DNA from: Anodontia alba | Taxonomy: Eukaryota; Mollusca; Bivalvia; Lucinida; Lucinidae | Direction of reading: 5' to 3' | Length of the DNA: 64,000 nucleotides | NCBI GenBank assembly: GCA_964016985.1 | Contig: OZ024823.1 | Span: 111,747,459 to 111,811,458 of the forward strand | In this document: piece after piece, positions 26,401-38,100 of the stretch | How positions within the stretch are numbered: the first letter of the stretch is position 1 | Layout: each line of letters begins with the position of its first letter | Notes under the pieces: generated by a model | Told to the model about the DNA's origin: nothing | What the model saw: the letters and a program-made list of their open reading frames with translations, nothing else | The model's database searches: none | Translations under genes and position numbers: made by a program

Positions 26401-29400
26401 TGAGCAGAAAGCATGATGTACACTCTTTGAGCTCTTCTTCACCCATGGAAATTCTTCAGACCGTGCAGGGTTGAAATGGACAGAATAGGCCTTTTTCTTG
26501 GATGCTGGAGATGCTTTTGCATCTGGAGAAGCAGGGCGCTTGGGCATGATACTGGCAGTACTTCAAATTTAAGAATGATTTATGACTAAAATTATCTGCA
26601 TTTTATATAAAGATATCAACATCTGCTTGAGCAACCCTAATTCTATTCTTTATGTGACAATTATTGCAAACAAAACAAAAAAATATACAACATAAAAGGG
26701 GCCGCTAATTATCACAATTATCACAAATACTTACCCTAAGACCAGACACAATACGCCAACCCCATTTTTCTTCAAGCCAGATCATTGGCGCATGCCATTA
26801 TCTCGTCCACTAGCGTAACTGATCATCTTTAGTTGACCCAGAAAGCGTGTCCGATTGACCAATCTGTCATTTAACACCTTCTTAATCATTTAATTACTAT
26901 TGTTTATCATGTTTATTGCGGAATCAACACCGTCCACCATCACAGGTCATGCGGATACCTTTGCACTTATTTTGACACTTGTTATCGGCTTTTGATTCAA
27001 CGTAATAGAATACACTTCTATTGATCCGGAAACCAATACTACAGTGACTGTCTACAAAAAGGTGCCTTAAGATTTTTTTTCGATGGGGTTTTTCGATTCC
27101 GTGAGTTTTACCGCTCACGGCGTGAGCCCGTGAGAAACGTCAGAATTACGTGAGGTTTTTCCTCACGGCGTGAGACTTGGCATGTATGCTAAAGTCTTAC
27201 TCCGCATGATCCCCACTCAGGGTGTGACCGAGGTCAAGGTCACGAACTTAGAATTTTCATATTAAAGTAAAAAATTTTTGCGTTTAAATTTATATAGCCA
27301 TATCATCAAGACCTTTTGTTAAATTTCAGTATTCCCTAATTGAAAGGCCAGCGGATATAGCTATCAGCAAGGAATCTGTTGGTCTGTCCGTCGATCTGTT
27401 GAAGCATTATTCGTTCATACTTTATTTTTGTCTTAGGGTCAAAGTTTTTACGTTAAAGTTTATAAGACCTCATATTTTGAAGACCCTTTGATGGATTTCA
27501 TTCATATATGGCATGATGGTAGATATAGCTCTAAAGTTTTTATTGGCACCATCCCCACCCCGGGGGGTGACCTTTGGGTCAAGGTCACGAACTTCCAATT
27601 TTCATAAAATTGTCAAAATTTTTGTGTTTAAGTTTATATAGCTGTATCGTCAAGACCCTTGTGGAATTTCATTTATGTTTGACATGCTGCTATATATCAG
27701 CCTAGAGTCTTACTCCGCATGATCCCCACCCCGGGTGTAACCGAGGTCAAGGTCACGAACTTAGAAGTTTCATTTAAAAGTAAAAGTTTTTGCTTTTAAG
27801 TTTATATAGCCGTATCATCAAGACCTTTTGTTAAATTTTATTATACCCTAATTGAAAGGTTGAGCGGATATAGCTATCAGCAAGGAATCTGTTTGTCTGT
27901 CCATCCATCCGTTGAAGCATTATTTGTTCATACTTTATTTTTGTCTTAGGGTCAAAGTTTTTACGTTAAAGTTTATAAGACCTTATATTATGAAGAGCCT
28001 TTGATGGATTTAATTCATGTTTGGCCTGATGGTAGATATAGGGCTTAAGTTTTTATCAGCACCAACCCTATCCCGGGGAATAACATTGGGGTCAAGGACT
28101 TAGAATTTTCATAAGTCAAATTTTTTGTGTTAATGTTTATATTGGTATACCATCAAGACCCTTTAAGGAATTTCATTTATATTTTACATGTTGGTAGATA
28201 TAGGTCTATAGTTTTACTCAGCATCATCCTTATCCTGGGGTATGACCTTGGGGTCAAGGTCACAGACCTAGAAATTTCATATAAAAGTAAAAAAAAAAAA
28301 AAAATTGCATCTAAGTTTATATAGCTATATTATGAAGACCCTTTTGTTGGTTTCATTAATATTAAACATGATGGTACATGTATATATAGGTCTGAAGTTT
28401 TTCTCGGCACCATCCCCAAGCTGGGGCATGGCTTTTAAGTCAAGGTCACAGACGTTTCATACAAATGTCATTTTTGCTTATAAAGACTGATTTCACTGGT
28501 ATATGGTGATAGTTATAGGGCTAAAGTTTTATTTAGCTCAATCCCTGCACCTGTGCCTGACCTTTGAGGTCAAGGGCTTCATATTACTGTGTGATTGAAT
28601 TTTTTCAATGTTATAACATATAGCATACAACTGCCATCTCCAGAGTCAAAGCTACATACTTTGTGCTCTTTAAAAGGTGGCAGTAGTGCTAGTCGGGGGT
28701 ATATGTGCCCCACTGGGCACTTTGTCTAGTTTAGCAATTCCAATGGTAAGACCTTGTCCATATCAATTAATATGTAAAAAATTATCAAACTTTTCAGAAC
28801 AGTTTAAAAGTTAAGCGCAAAATTATCAAAATATTTGTGACTTTAAGCATTATGGCCATTTATGTACTTTCATTTTTTGCATCGGCTCAGCTTCGCATTG
28901 AAAAAATCAAGTTTCATTTTTTGCCTTGGCTCAGCCTCATTGGCTGGATATTGTCAGTATCAATCAGTATGTCAAAAAAAAATATCAACATATTCCAGTC
29001 GATTGAAGGGCTAGGGTCGTTTTCATATTTTCACATTTTTTGCCACTGCTTAGCCTCTGTCAGTGAAAACTCACATTTGACAAGTTTATATCTTATTAAT
29101 AAAACAAAATTTAAAAAAAAACTCTGATCTTTTATTACATCTCTCATCTCAAATCTGTAGCATCTTTACCACTCTCAGGGCTAATTCAAATTGATGGTAT
29201 TTTTTTCTATTTTATCCAGAAAACAGGATTTGACATTTCATGCAAATTGTCCCCATGGGAGACAGTTTGCATGAAATGTCAAAACCTGTGTTCTGGGAAA
29301 AATAAGAAAATATTTCAAGATGTCGTCTGCTGAAAATTTTACCCAAAGTATTAAGCGTTAACACACATGAAGCTCCCGAGAATATGGCTCATTATAACAT

Positions 29401-32400
29401 GTATTCAGATATAACAGGGTTTAAAGGTCAACCCCAAAATGGTTGTACCCCAACAAAAATGTATAGATTATAATCATTATAAAGAAAAATGCTCATTTAT
29501 GGTCATTTTTGATAATCTATACTGTTTGTTTGGATACAACATTATTGTTTAGCTAACGTGGATTTTGCTTTGCATGCCAGTATGGTACATGTAAATGTTC
29601 TAAAATTTCGTACACTCTAAAATTTCGAACCCCTAATATTGTTTTTCCTAAAATAATTCCTGGAAATGTCCTAAAATCTCGAACAGTAGCAGTTCTGCAA
29701 AAAGTGAATTTCTAAAATTTCAAACACAGCTTTCTTCAGGTAAATTTTTATCAGCACATACAAATTTCGGTGACAGTTTTTACTGTCATGGAACCAGAAA
29801 CTAAAGTAGTAGTGTTGAAAGCCGGTCACACGAAACACCGGAATACTACCGAAATACCGGAATACCCATGAAAAATATAGGTGTACCTGTGAAAGACACC
29901 TATTAAAGATACCAATATTGGCTTTAATTAATTAAGTAATATGGAAACGGGATAATATTTTTACCTCAAAATTGTCTTTGAAGTTTTTTTTTATTTGAAA
30001 ACATTGTTGATAGTCCGCTAAATCAGAGCTGGAATACGACCGGAATACCCGTGAAAAACGTGAATTACCTACACTTCAAACGAAAAGTACATATGACTTT
30101 TTGTATAAAATATTTATCAATTGAGTGAACAATTTGTTCCGATTGATTTAGTTATGTATGATGTATATAAAAGAAATATATGGCCAGAAGTAAGTCTCAA
30201 ACATGACACACCGAAAGTTGATCATTTACGCATGTTTGAAACTTACGCATATTAAACAACCAATGCAATCATGATGAGTAACGTCACCCTTACATCCATG
30301 GAGCTTGTATGAATATTATTTTAAATATAATATAAATATATCACTTCTTCCACTGCTTCAAGATTGGCAGTTACAAGTTTCTGGAGGAAGAGGGTTCAGT
30401 GTACTGGTTAAACGCTTATTTTATAAGCATGACCCCTCTTTATTGGCGCGATTCGTAAAAAATGCTGTTCCCTATCCCGTTTCGCATGAGTATACCTCGT
30501 AAAGCAATTGCAGTTAACTCCCTTTTAATAGTCTGTTGCAGTTAGCTCCCTTAAAAGAATAAAACCTTGCAGTGTGAGGAGGTTACCCCGCATTTACCAG
30601 GGTACAAACTTGGACCCAATATATTATTAGGTCCGAGGTACAAATGAATATTGTTATGTTATTCTCTTTCAGTATATACATTAATAACATTATCTTTATT
30701 GGCTTATAGAGCAATCTTCAGAACTTTCGTTTCCATGTAAAGTGTTCTGTTTTTGTGTCTTCAACATTCGATATGCAAAACCAAGACCGTATTTTATTTA
30801 ACAAGTAAAAGAGACGCATGTATAAACCTAGCATCGGCGGGAAAGCATCTTCGCAAAATATTGCTATATGCCTTCGCGGACATTCCAGGCAGCGTCCTCC
30901 TGGGTAGACACTAATACTAAGATACAAGGATAAAGTGTCTTGCTCAAAGACACAACACTTGGTGCTTGCGGGTATCGAATTACCTCTATCTGGGCTAATT
31001 CAGCAGACGACAAAAAAGAGAAAAAAAATCGTTATTTGTTTTATTACCAAGAAAACAGGATTTGACATTTCATGCAATGGAGACAATTTGCATGAAATGC
31101 AAATCCCGTTTTCTTGGAAGAATGATAAAAATATTTCAAAATGTCGTCTGTTGAAAACTTTACCTAGAACGTTAAGCGTTATGGTTTGCACAAACAAATG
31201 GCGCATGGGTCTGTGCATGGCAAAACCTAATAACGTACGAAGAGACGAATCAGTCTGCACATTCTGAGCCTGCACATCAGTAGTCTGATCAGAGCCTTCG
31301 CTAATCGTATGTACCGCATACAGTCTATGGGTTTAACGAAATGTGCGACGAGCGAAGACTCGGGTCAATCTGTGCAACTGCACGTTCTGATCAGAGCATT
31401 CGCTGATCGTACAGTATGCACCTTCTTCAGACTCCGGGCTATCCAAGAAGCTTGCTTTATATAGTGGGTCGATGCACAGACTGACCTGAGTCTTTGCTGG
31501 TCGCACGTACATTGTACTATAGTACGTTAGTAGTATAGGCTGTTTTGTCGTCCGGTTCATTGTAAGAACATTGTAAATCATACTTTTGTACCGACGTAAT
31601 TTTGGTTTGAACTGGAGTTAAAAAAACGGCCCAGTCAACACTATGCACTTGTCGAGCCCGCACACTTTTCCGGGGTGGGCTTATTCATAAGCTATTAATC
31701 ATTTCAACAGTTCATATACTTTGACGATAGAGCCTACTTTTGGAGGTAAGGCCCTTTGAACGCCGAAAATATTTTAGTGCACGATTTCTGTAATATATTT
31801 TTGTCCACTCTGTAACTTGAAAACTATTTGAGATATTTTCTTGAAACAGTATCATGATATATTGGGAAATGGTGCCTCGGTGCTGTGTTACAGTGGTAAA
31901 GCTGCTCGCCTTGTCACCCAGGGTCATGGGTTCGATCCCAGGCTTCTCAAGCCTTTAATATGGGACTTTAAACCATGGTCCACATTTCCCTATGACCTAG
32001 CTGTTACGGGGACGTAAAAAACTCACTCACTCATTTGAATTGTCATTAGCCTCTCTTGCCCCTTGTGTGCGTAAAGTGTGTTTTTGTGTGACAGACACCC
32101 TTTTCACATGGGCTGTCCTATTGATTCAATGCCTCTTTGATAGCAGAAGTGCCCCTTTAAGTAAATTTATATTGACACGTGCGGTTGCTGCACGCGAGTG
32201 AGAATTTCCCGGTCTTTTACCATAGAACGTCATTTATATTGAGCACGTGCGGTTGTTGCATGGGAAGAGGCAGTTACAGGAATACCAAATATAAATATGT
32301 AATTCGTCGATTGGGGGCAGATGTTTGATTCTCTTTGTGATTTTTGTGATTTTCATGTTTTTGTTTTGTTTTCTACAGCATATTGAGTAAAAATGACCAT

Positions 32401-35072
32401 GCCAGACCCACTTATGTGGCCGGAGTAGACTAAGCCGAAGAATCCGGTACTTTTTCATATGGAGTGTTGTTGAGGCCCTTGTTACTTGCTCGAACAGTGA
32501 ATGGGGCTACCGGGGTTTTCTTTGGACCTAGGGAGCACCCAAATATATTCAGGGAACAAGGCAGCATTGGTTAATATTTTAAGAAAACAAGGGAATTGAC
32601 CTAATTTTGGTGGATCGGAATGCGGAAATTTGGAAAACACTTTTGGGATAAGACCTTTGCGACCAGCGCAGACTCAGATCAACCTGCGCATCCGCATGAG
32701 CGTGGACGATATAACCTTCACGCAGACTGTTCTATATGGTGGAAAAATAAATAAATAAATATATTTTTTAAAAACATGTCTAAATAAATTTATTTATTAA
32801 ATAAATAAAAAAAGGGACAGGGATTTAGTCAAATTACTCCGAGGAATTTTGCATAACTTCGCGAGAAATATTGTCTCCGGGTACAACAGTACGATTCCGA
32901 GTAACTTCGCACAACTCTGCATAACACATACTTTGCGCGGACTTGCGAGTGCTGTCCGCCGAATATTACGTTTACTCGGTTTGATTCCGAGTGTTTTTGG
33001 GAAGTCCGCAAAACGCCGATATTCGGGGTAAAGAGTTGTTTTTTTGTTGTATTTTTTTTGTTCTTTTACCTGAGCTATACTGTATGTACTTTTCGTTTGA
33101 AGTGTAGGTAATTCACATTTTTCACGGGTATTCCGGCCCTGATTTAGCGGACTATCAACAATATCTTCAAATAAAAAAAAACAAAAAAACACTTCAAAGA
33201 CAATTTGCAAATTACTTTAGGTTAAAGTATTATCCCTTTTCCATTAGGCTGACATAATATTACTTAATTGATTAATTAAAGCCAATATTGGTGTCTTTAA
33301 TAGGTATCTTTCACAGGTATACCCATATTTTTCACGGGTATTCCGGTATTTCGGTAGTATTCCGGTATTTCGGTGATTTGTGTGACCCTTGAAAGCTACT
33401 GCAAAACTTGAATACACACAACAGTGTTGTAAGGAATTTATATACAATAATGGCACAGGAAACAGCTTCTAATTTTATACAAACCTAGTTTTGTTACGTA
33501 GAAGTTTTGGTAGAGTTGTAAACCACAACCTCTTTATAACACTGTTGCTGGGATCCAAAGCAGAAACCTTGTTAGATAATCTACCGTGTTGTAGCCAAAC
33601 AAAAATATATAGATTATATAGAGAAATTACCATAAAATGTCATTTTTTCTATATACTTTGTACCTGTAATCTATACATGTTTGCTTGGATACAACAGTTT
33701 TTGGGTCTAAATTGTCTTGTGTCTGAAACTGTCGTATAATGAACCATCTTATTAAGCAGTTCCACTGTACATGCATAAAACTGATGTTATAATAACTTTT
33801 TTCAGCAAGAGGGTTCTTTATGTGCCCAGCATTGTCTAAATGCCCTGTTGCAAGGTCAGTACTTCTCAGCTGTCGACCTGGCAGAGATAGCTAATCAGCT
33901 GGATGAACAAGAGAGACAACAGATGGCTGTTGGGGGAACACAGTCTCAGGCTTATAGACAATTCATGGAGGTAGGAACTACTTTAACATGTTTACCCTTA
34001 GTTCTCAGACAGACAGGGCTGAGGAAACAGTTAAGATCCAGATCAAATTAATCCTGAGCACCTTGAGCAGGGCCTAAGCTGTTTGCCATTCTGTCTTATT
34101 ATTTTAGATACATTACCAGGCAGCCAATTGGACTTGTTCAAATTTTGTTTTTAAGCATAGTAAAATGTTCTAACATTTAGGGTAATTACATGTACATATG
34201 TTTGATATTGTCATGTTCATGTAAATCTAGTTATTTACAGCAATGACTTGCAAGAAACATTGCTTTGCTGTATTTACCCTATAGTTGGACACCTTAAACC
34301 ATAATAGATGGAATAGACTCCTCCACACTATATAATGGAACAGTCCCATTTCAATTTTCGGTATGTCAGGCTATGAGATTTATGTACTTTTTGTATTCCT
34401 ATAGAAGAATGGCTAAACTATTTGCAAACTGTGGAGACCCTGATCAGAGGCCATGTTCTGCAGTGTCTGATCTGGGTCTGCACTATTTGCTAATTACCCT
34501 TTTAGGGGTCTCCAGACTACAATGGGTTAAAGCTTAATTAATCCCTTACCATAACCCCTTATTCTGAAGTAAGATCAAGTTTGATTACCGGTACTTAATG
34601 AGGTGTCAAAATGTTATGATGGAATAGTGAACAATGTACATGTAGATACTGGTCAAACTAGCTTTAGGAATAGTTTAATTTTGAACTACACTGTTTTCTC
34701 AGGCCTGTCCAAATATTGGGAATTTGGTTTGACAATTTTGTTATTCAGTTGTCTCAGTAGGGATATACTCAATTTAAAAAATCCATGTTCATTTCCAATA
34801 AGGATCAAGTTCATGTACATGTATCTTCAAAAGTCCTTGTGGTAAAAATAGAATTTGATAAGAGAAATAAGGACCTTTTAGGTCTCAAAGAAAACTGATA
34901 GTAGTGTAAATGACTGGGCAAAGAACCCTATTTTGACTAAATTGTATGTATTAAAGTTTTAAAGTATATTTGTTTAAATAAATTTATGATATCAGATCTG
35001 ATAAGAAGAATATTCCTTAAAACTCCCAAATGCTCACAGGATTTTTCTTTCCTTTCACCTGTCAAGTATTTT

Positions 35073-35110
<38 letters not shown>

Positions 35111-38100
35111 TTTGTGTGTGACTGTGTGTTTGTGTGTGAGAGAGAGAGAGGGAGAGAGACAGACAGACAGACAGAGAGATTGTGTGTTTGTATGTGTACA
35201 GGGCTGAGAAAGGATTCAGACACTTGTTTCTGACAAAGGCATTTTTTTTAGGCTGAGCCATTTTTCAGAAAATGTATCATTAATACAGTGTTGGAGCTGT
35301 AAAGTCTGCGTAGTGAACTCCTATATACACACAACATGTACATGTACATAGCTGCAGATAATGCATTTGTTTCAGTGGAAAAAGTACTGGTATTTTTCTT
35401 ATTTCTCCTCAAAAACATATTTTGTGGGTACACATTAGAAGCAACTTGTAAATTTTTTTTATTTCTCCTCAAAACATATGTTGTGGTATTCATTTGAAGC
35501 ACCGTGCCTAGGCACCTCTAATGATTACTCACAATATATGTTTTCGTGGAGAAATAAGAAAAATAATATGTGGATACACTCTCTAATCTGGCTCTGTGTC
35601 TATAGTTGTGGTGGAATCAGTTTGGTAATTTGCTTTTGTTCTAACCCTCATCTTGCTGAACAAGATATACCCTGTCTTACAGAAGAAGCCAACTGATCTG
35701 GATCTGCACTGTTTGTCATTAAATTTGTGAATTTCTATCAAAAACCTGGATCAAGTAATCTGATTGGCTGGAAATTAGAAGTGGGCGTGGCATCTTAATT
35801 TATTCAGCAGGACCAAGGGTTAATAACACATAAAAATACTTGTGTATGTGGTTTTCTATGTTCATCATATAGCTCCAGATAAGAGTAGGTATCTGCATAA
35901 TATTTTTTTATTTCTCCATGGAAACATTTGTTTTGTTACTCTTTAGAAGCACCTCAGTGAACCAACAACATAAGTAACCATGAAGAAAGAAGAAAAATAT
36001 CAACACTTTGGCTGAAAAAAGTGTCTGGAGCATCATTTTGGAATTTTAATTATACATATATATTGCTGACACAATCATAGCTCGCAATAAGAGTGTAACT
36101 ATGTATCTGTATTTTTCTTATTTTTGACAAAAACATACATTGTGGATTCTCATTGGAAGTGCCTCAGCTCAGTAGGATGCTTTATAGGAGAATACATGTA
36201 CACTGAGAAGTTTTATGGGGGAATAAGAATTAGTTGAGACTTTTCTAATGAGTACCCACAACATGTACTTTTGTGGAAAAAATAAGAAAAAAAAAAGCAG
36301 CACTTCTTGGTTGACATGCATGTGGTTTTTGATCTGCAGAATTAATTTTATATGAAAAAGTTACAGCTGTCTTTTCTGAGAACTGCCATACTTCAATGGC
36401 AGGACATGAGGCATAGATTAAAAAACAAAACAAAAACTCTTGGGATTGATAATGTCATTAATTTTGCCGGTGACTGTACCAAAAGTTGATTTTGGAGTAG
36501 TGGTAAGTTGGAGCAAAACAGTTTATTGAACATACTCATAATACATGTACTTGATTAATCAATTTACAATGGCAAGGTGTCTGGTTATTGGTTTTGGCGT
36601 AGCATAACGATCATGTATCCGGGCAGCGTTGGTGTCTTCACACTTTTCGTTTGCACTCAGTAACTTTTGAAGGGATGCATTGATTTCATTTGAAGTGTGC
36701 AGAAGTTTATGTCATTGTAAAATACAGGTCAAGTTCAATATTGGTAATCATCCACCAAATTTTGGCTGAGTTATGGCCCTTTTTCGACTTTGTTTTTATT
36801 ATTGAGTTAAGATACTGGTTTCTATTCAATAAGTCCTGAAGGTATGCAGTTATTTTATATATCAGAAGTTTGCAGAAGGATGTATCATTGTAAAATACAG
36901 GTGAGGTTTGATATTGGTAATCATCCGCAAAATTTTGGCTGTTATGGTCCTTTTTCGAATTTTTTTTGTAGGGTTACGTGCCCTTTTGTGCTGCACAACT
37001 TTGATACCCTACGAGGTATTTTGATAATATTTGTAGGGATGAAGAGGAGGACCAGTAGGCATGTTGTATGCAAAAAGAGACAACTCTCACTTTCTTAGTT
37101 ATGTACTTGAAGCCGAAGTCTTGTTCAGGCCATAACTCCCATACTGTTTAAGATACTTTGATATTATTTGGCAGGCTCATATCAAGTCGAGTAGGAGTGT
37201 CACATATAAGAAGGACAACACTTGCTTCATTCTTTTTCTAGTTATCTCCCCAGAACGAATTTCTAAACCAAATTCTTGTGTACGTCATGACTTCTTAATG
37301 CTTTGAAATATTTTGATAATATTTGGTAGAGACATAGATAAGTACCTGTAGGCATGTCACATGCAAGAGAGACAACTCCCATTTTCTTTGTTATATACCT
37401 ATGTCCCCTGAAGTGGAAATGTTGTGCAGGCCATAAATCCCATACTGTTTTGAGATAATTTGAAATGTTGGATATGGATATATCAGGTCATGTAGAAGTG
37501 TCAGTCACATGCAAGAAGAACAACTTCTGTTTTGTTCTTTTTCTAGTGTTGATATTGGTTTTTGCTCAATAACTTTTGCAGATGCATTGATTTGATTGGA
37601 AATTTGCAGAATGATATGTTATTGTAAAATACCAGTCAAGGGATAGGAGTGATTATAAGGACAAATACATGTACATTGTTTTTTTTTTTTTTACATACAT
37701 GTATCAAATGGTTGGCGACACATTCGATTCTCGAAACTCTAGTTTGTTATTATTATATTTTACAGAAATACATGTATTAAAGGCAAACAGTGTAGACCCT
37801 GATCAGTTGCCACCTTCTGCAGCATCTGATGTGGGTCTGGGCTGTTTGCCAATAATCCTCTCGGGGTAGTCAGACTAAAATGGGTTAAACATTTTCTTGA
37901 TGCACATTTTTGCAGCAACCCTCTAGTAACTATGATGACAGTGGATTTTTCTCTGTACAAGTGATAGATAATGCTCTGAGAGTCTGGGGTCTAGAGCTGC
38001 TCCCATACAATTCACAAAATGAGATCTCTAGAAGAGCCAGAGTGGATCCAACGTAAGTTTGAGAATGTCTTTATCTTCACCCCTCTCTTGGCTAATTCAG

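Larger units (their letters stand above)
22151..27188 (-). mobile_element. Complete autonomous hAT transposon
   Basis: Terminal inverted repeats CATACATGCCAA at the left end and TTGGCATGTATG at the right end. The element is flanked by CTAAAG at 22145-22150 and 27189-27194, so the target duplication is 6 bp; hAT elements usually make 8 bp. Duplication copy 1 has the uninterrupted site near 16610-16620. Subterminal GTGAG/CGTGAG motifs cluster at both ends (22190-22240, 27095-27175), possible transposase-binding sites. The six-exon transposase is intact. The element carries nested MITEs at 22531-22655 and 25472-25672. Confidence 0.95.
21423..28728. mobile_element. Helitron-like element with ~185-bp units, split by the hAT
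   Basis: Same left end as the copy at 15892, interrupted at 22150/27189 by the hAT, continuing to about 28728. The right end has a hairpin GTGCCCCACTGGGCAC, then TTTGTCTAG followed by T. A 3' hairpin a few bases before CTAG-T is typical of non-autonomous Helitrons. No Rep/helicase coding was seen. At least eight internal units. Confidence 0.68.
19850..32684. repeat. Tandem segmental duplication, copy 2 (with hAT insertion)
   Basis: Starts three bases after copy 1 ends (filler AAG at 19847-19849) and contains the second ATXN3 exon 1. It is longer because it holds the 5,038-bp hAT element plus its 6-bp target duplication and 2,262 bp missing from copy 1. Its right edge at 32684 lies inside the long-TIR element 29823-33388. 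Confidence 0.95.
29823..33388. mobile_element. Long-TIR (foldback-like) DNA element, 3,566 bp
   Basis: Flanked by an 8-bp direct repeat TTGAAAGC (29815-29822 and 33389-33396). The ends are inverted repeats of about 300 bp: 29823-30095 versus 33075-33388, starting CGGTCACAC and ending GTGTGACCC, with runs of ACCGGAATAC. No transposase ORF is seen inside, so it is non-autonomous; an 8-bp duplication would fit hAT or P. The interior carries a palindromic MITE and a tRNA-like SINE. Confidence 0.85.
33971..37915 (+). other. ATXN3: ATXN3 intron 2
   Basis: GT-AG intron of 3,945 bp with no coding signal. It holds CAGATCAG-type short palindromes (34405-34525, 37780-37890), a GT/GA microsatellite, MITEs, and a degenerate direct repeat at 36560-37640. 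Confidence 0.85.
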
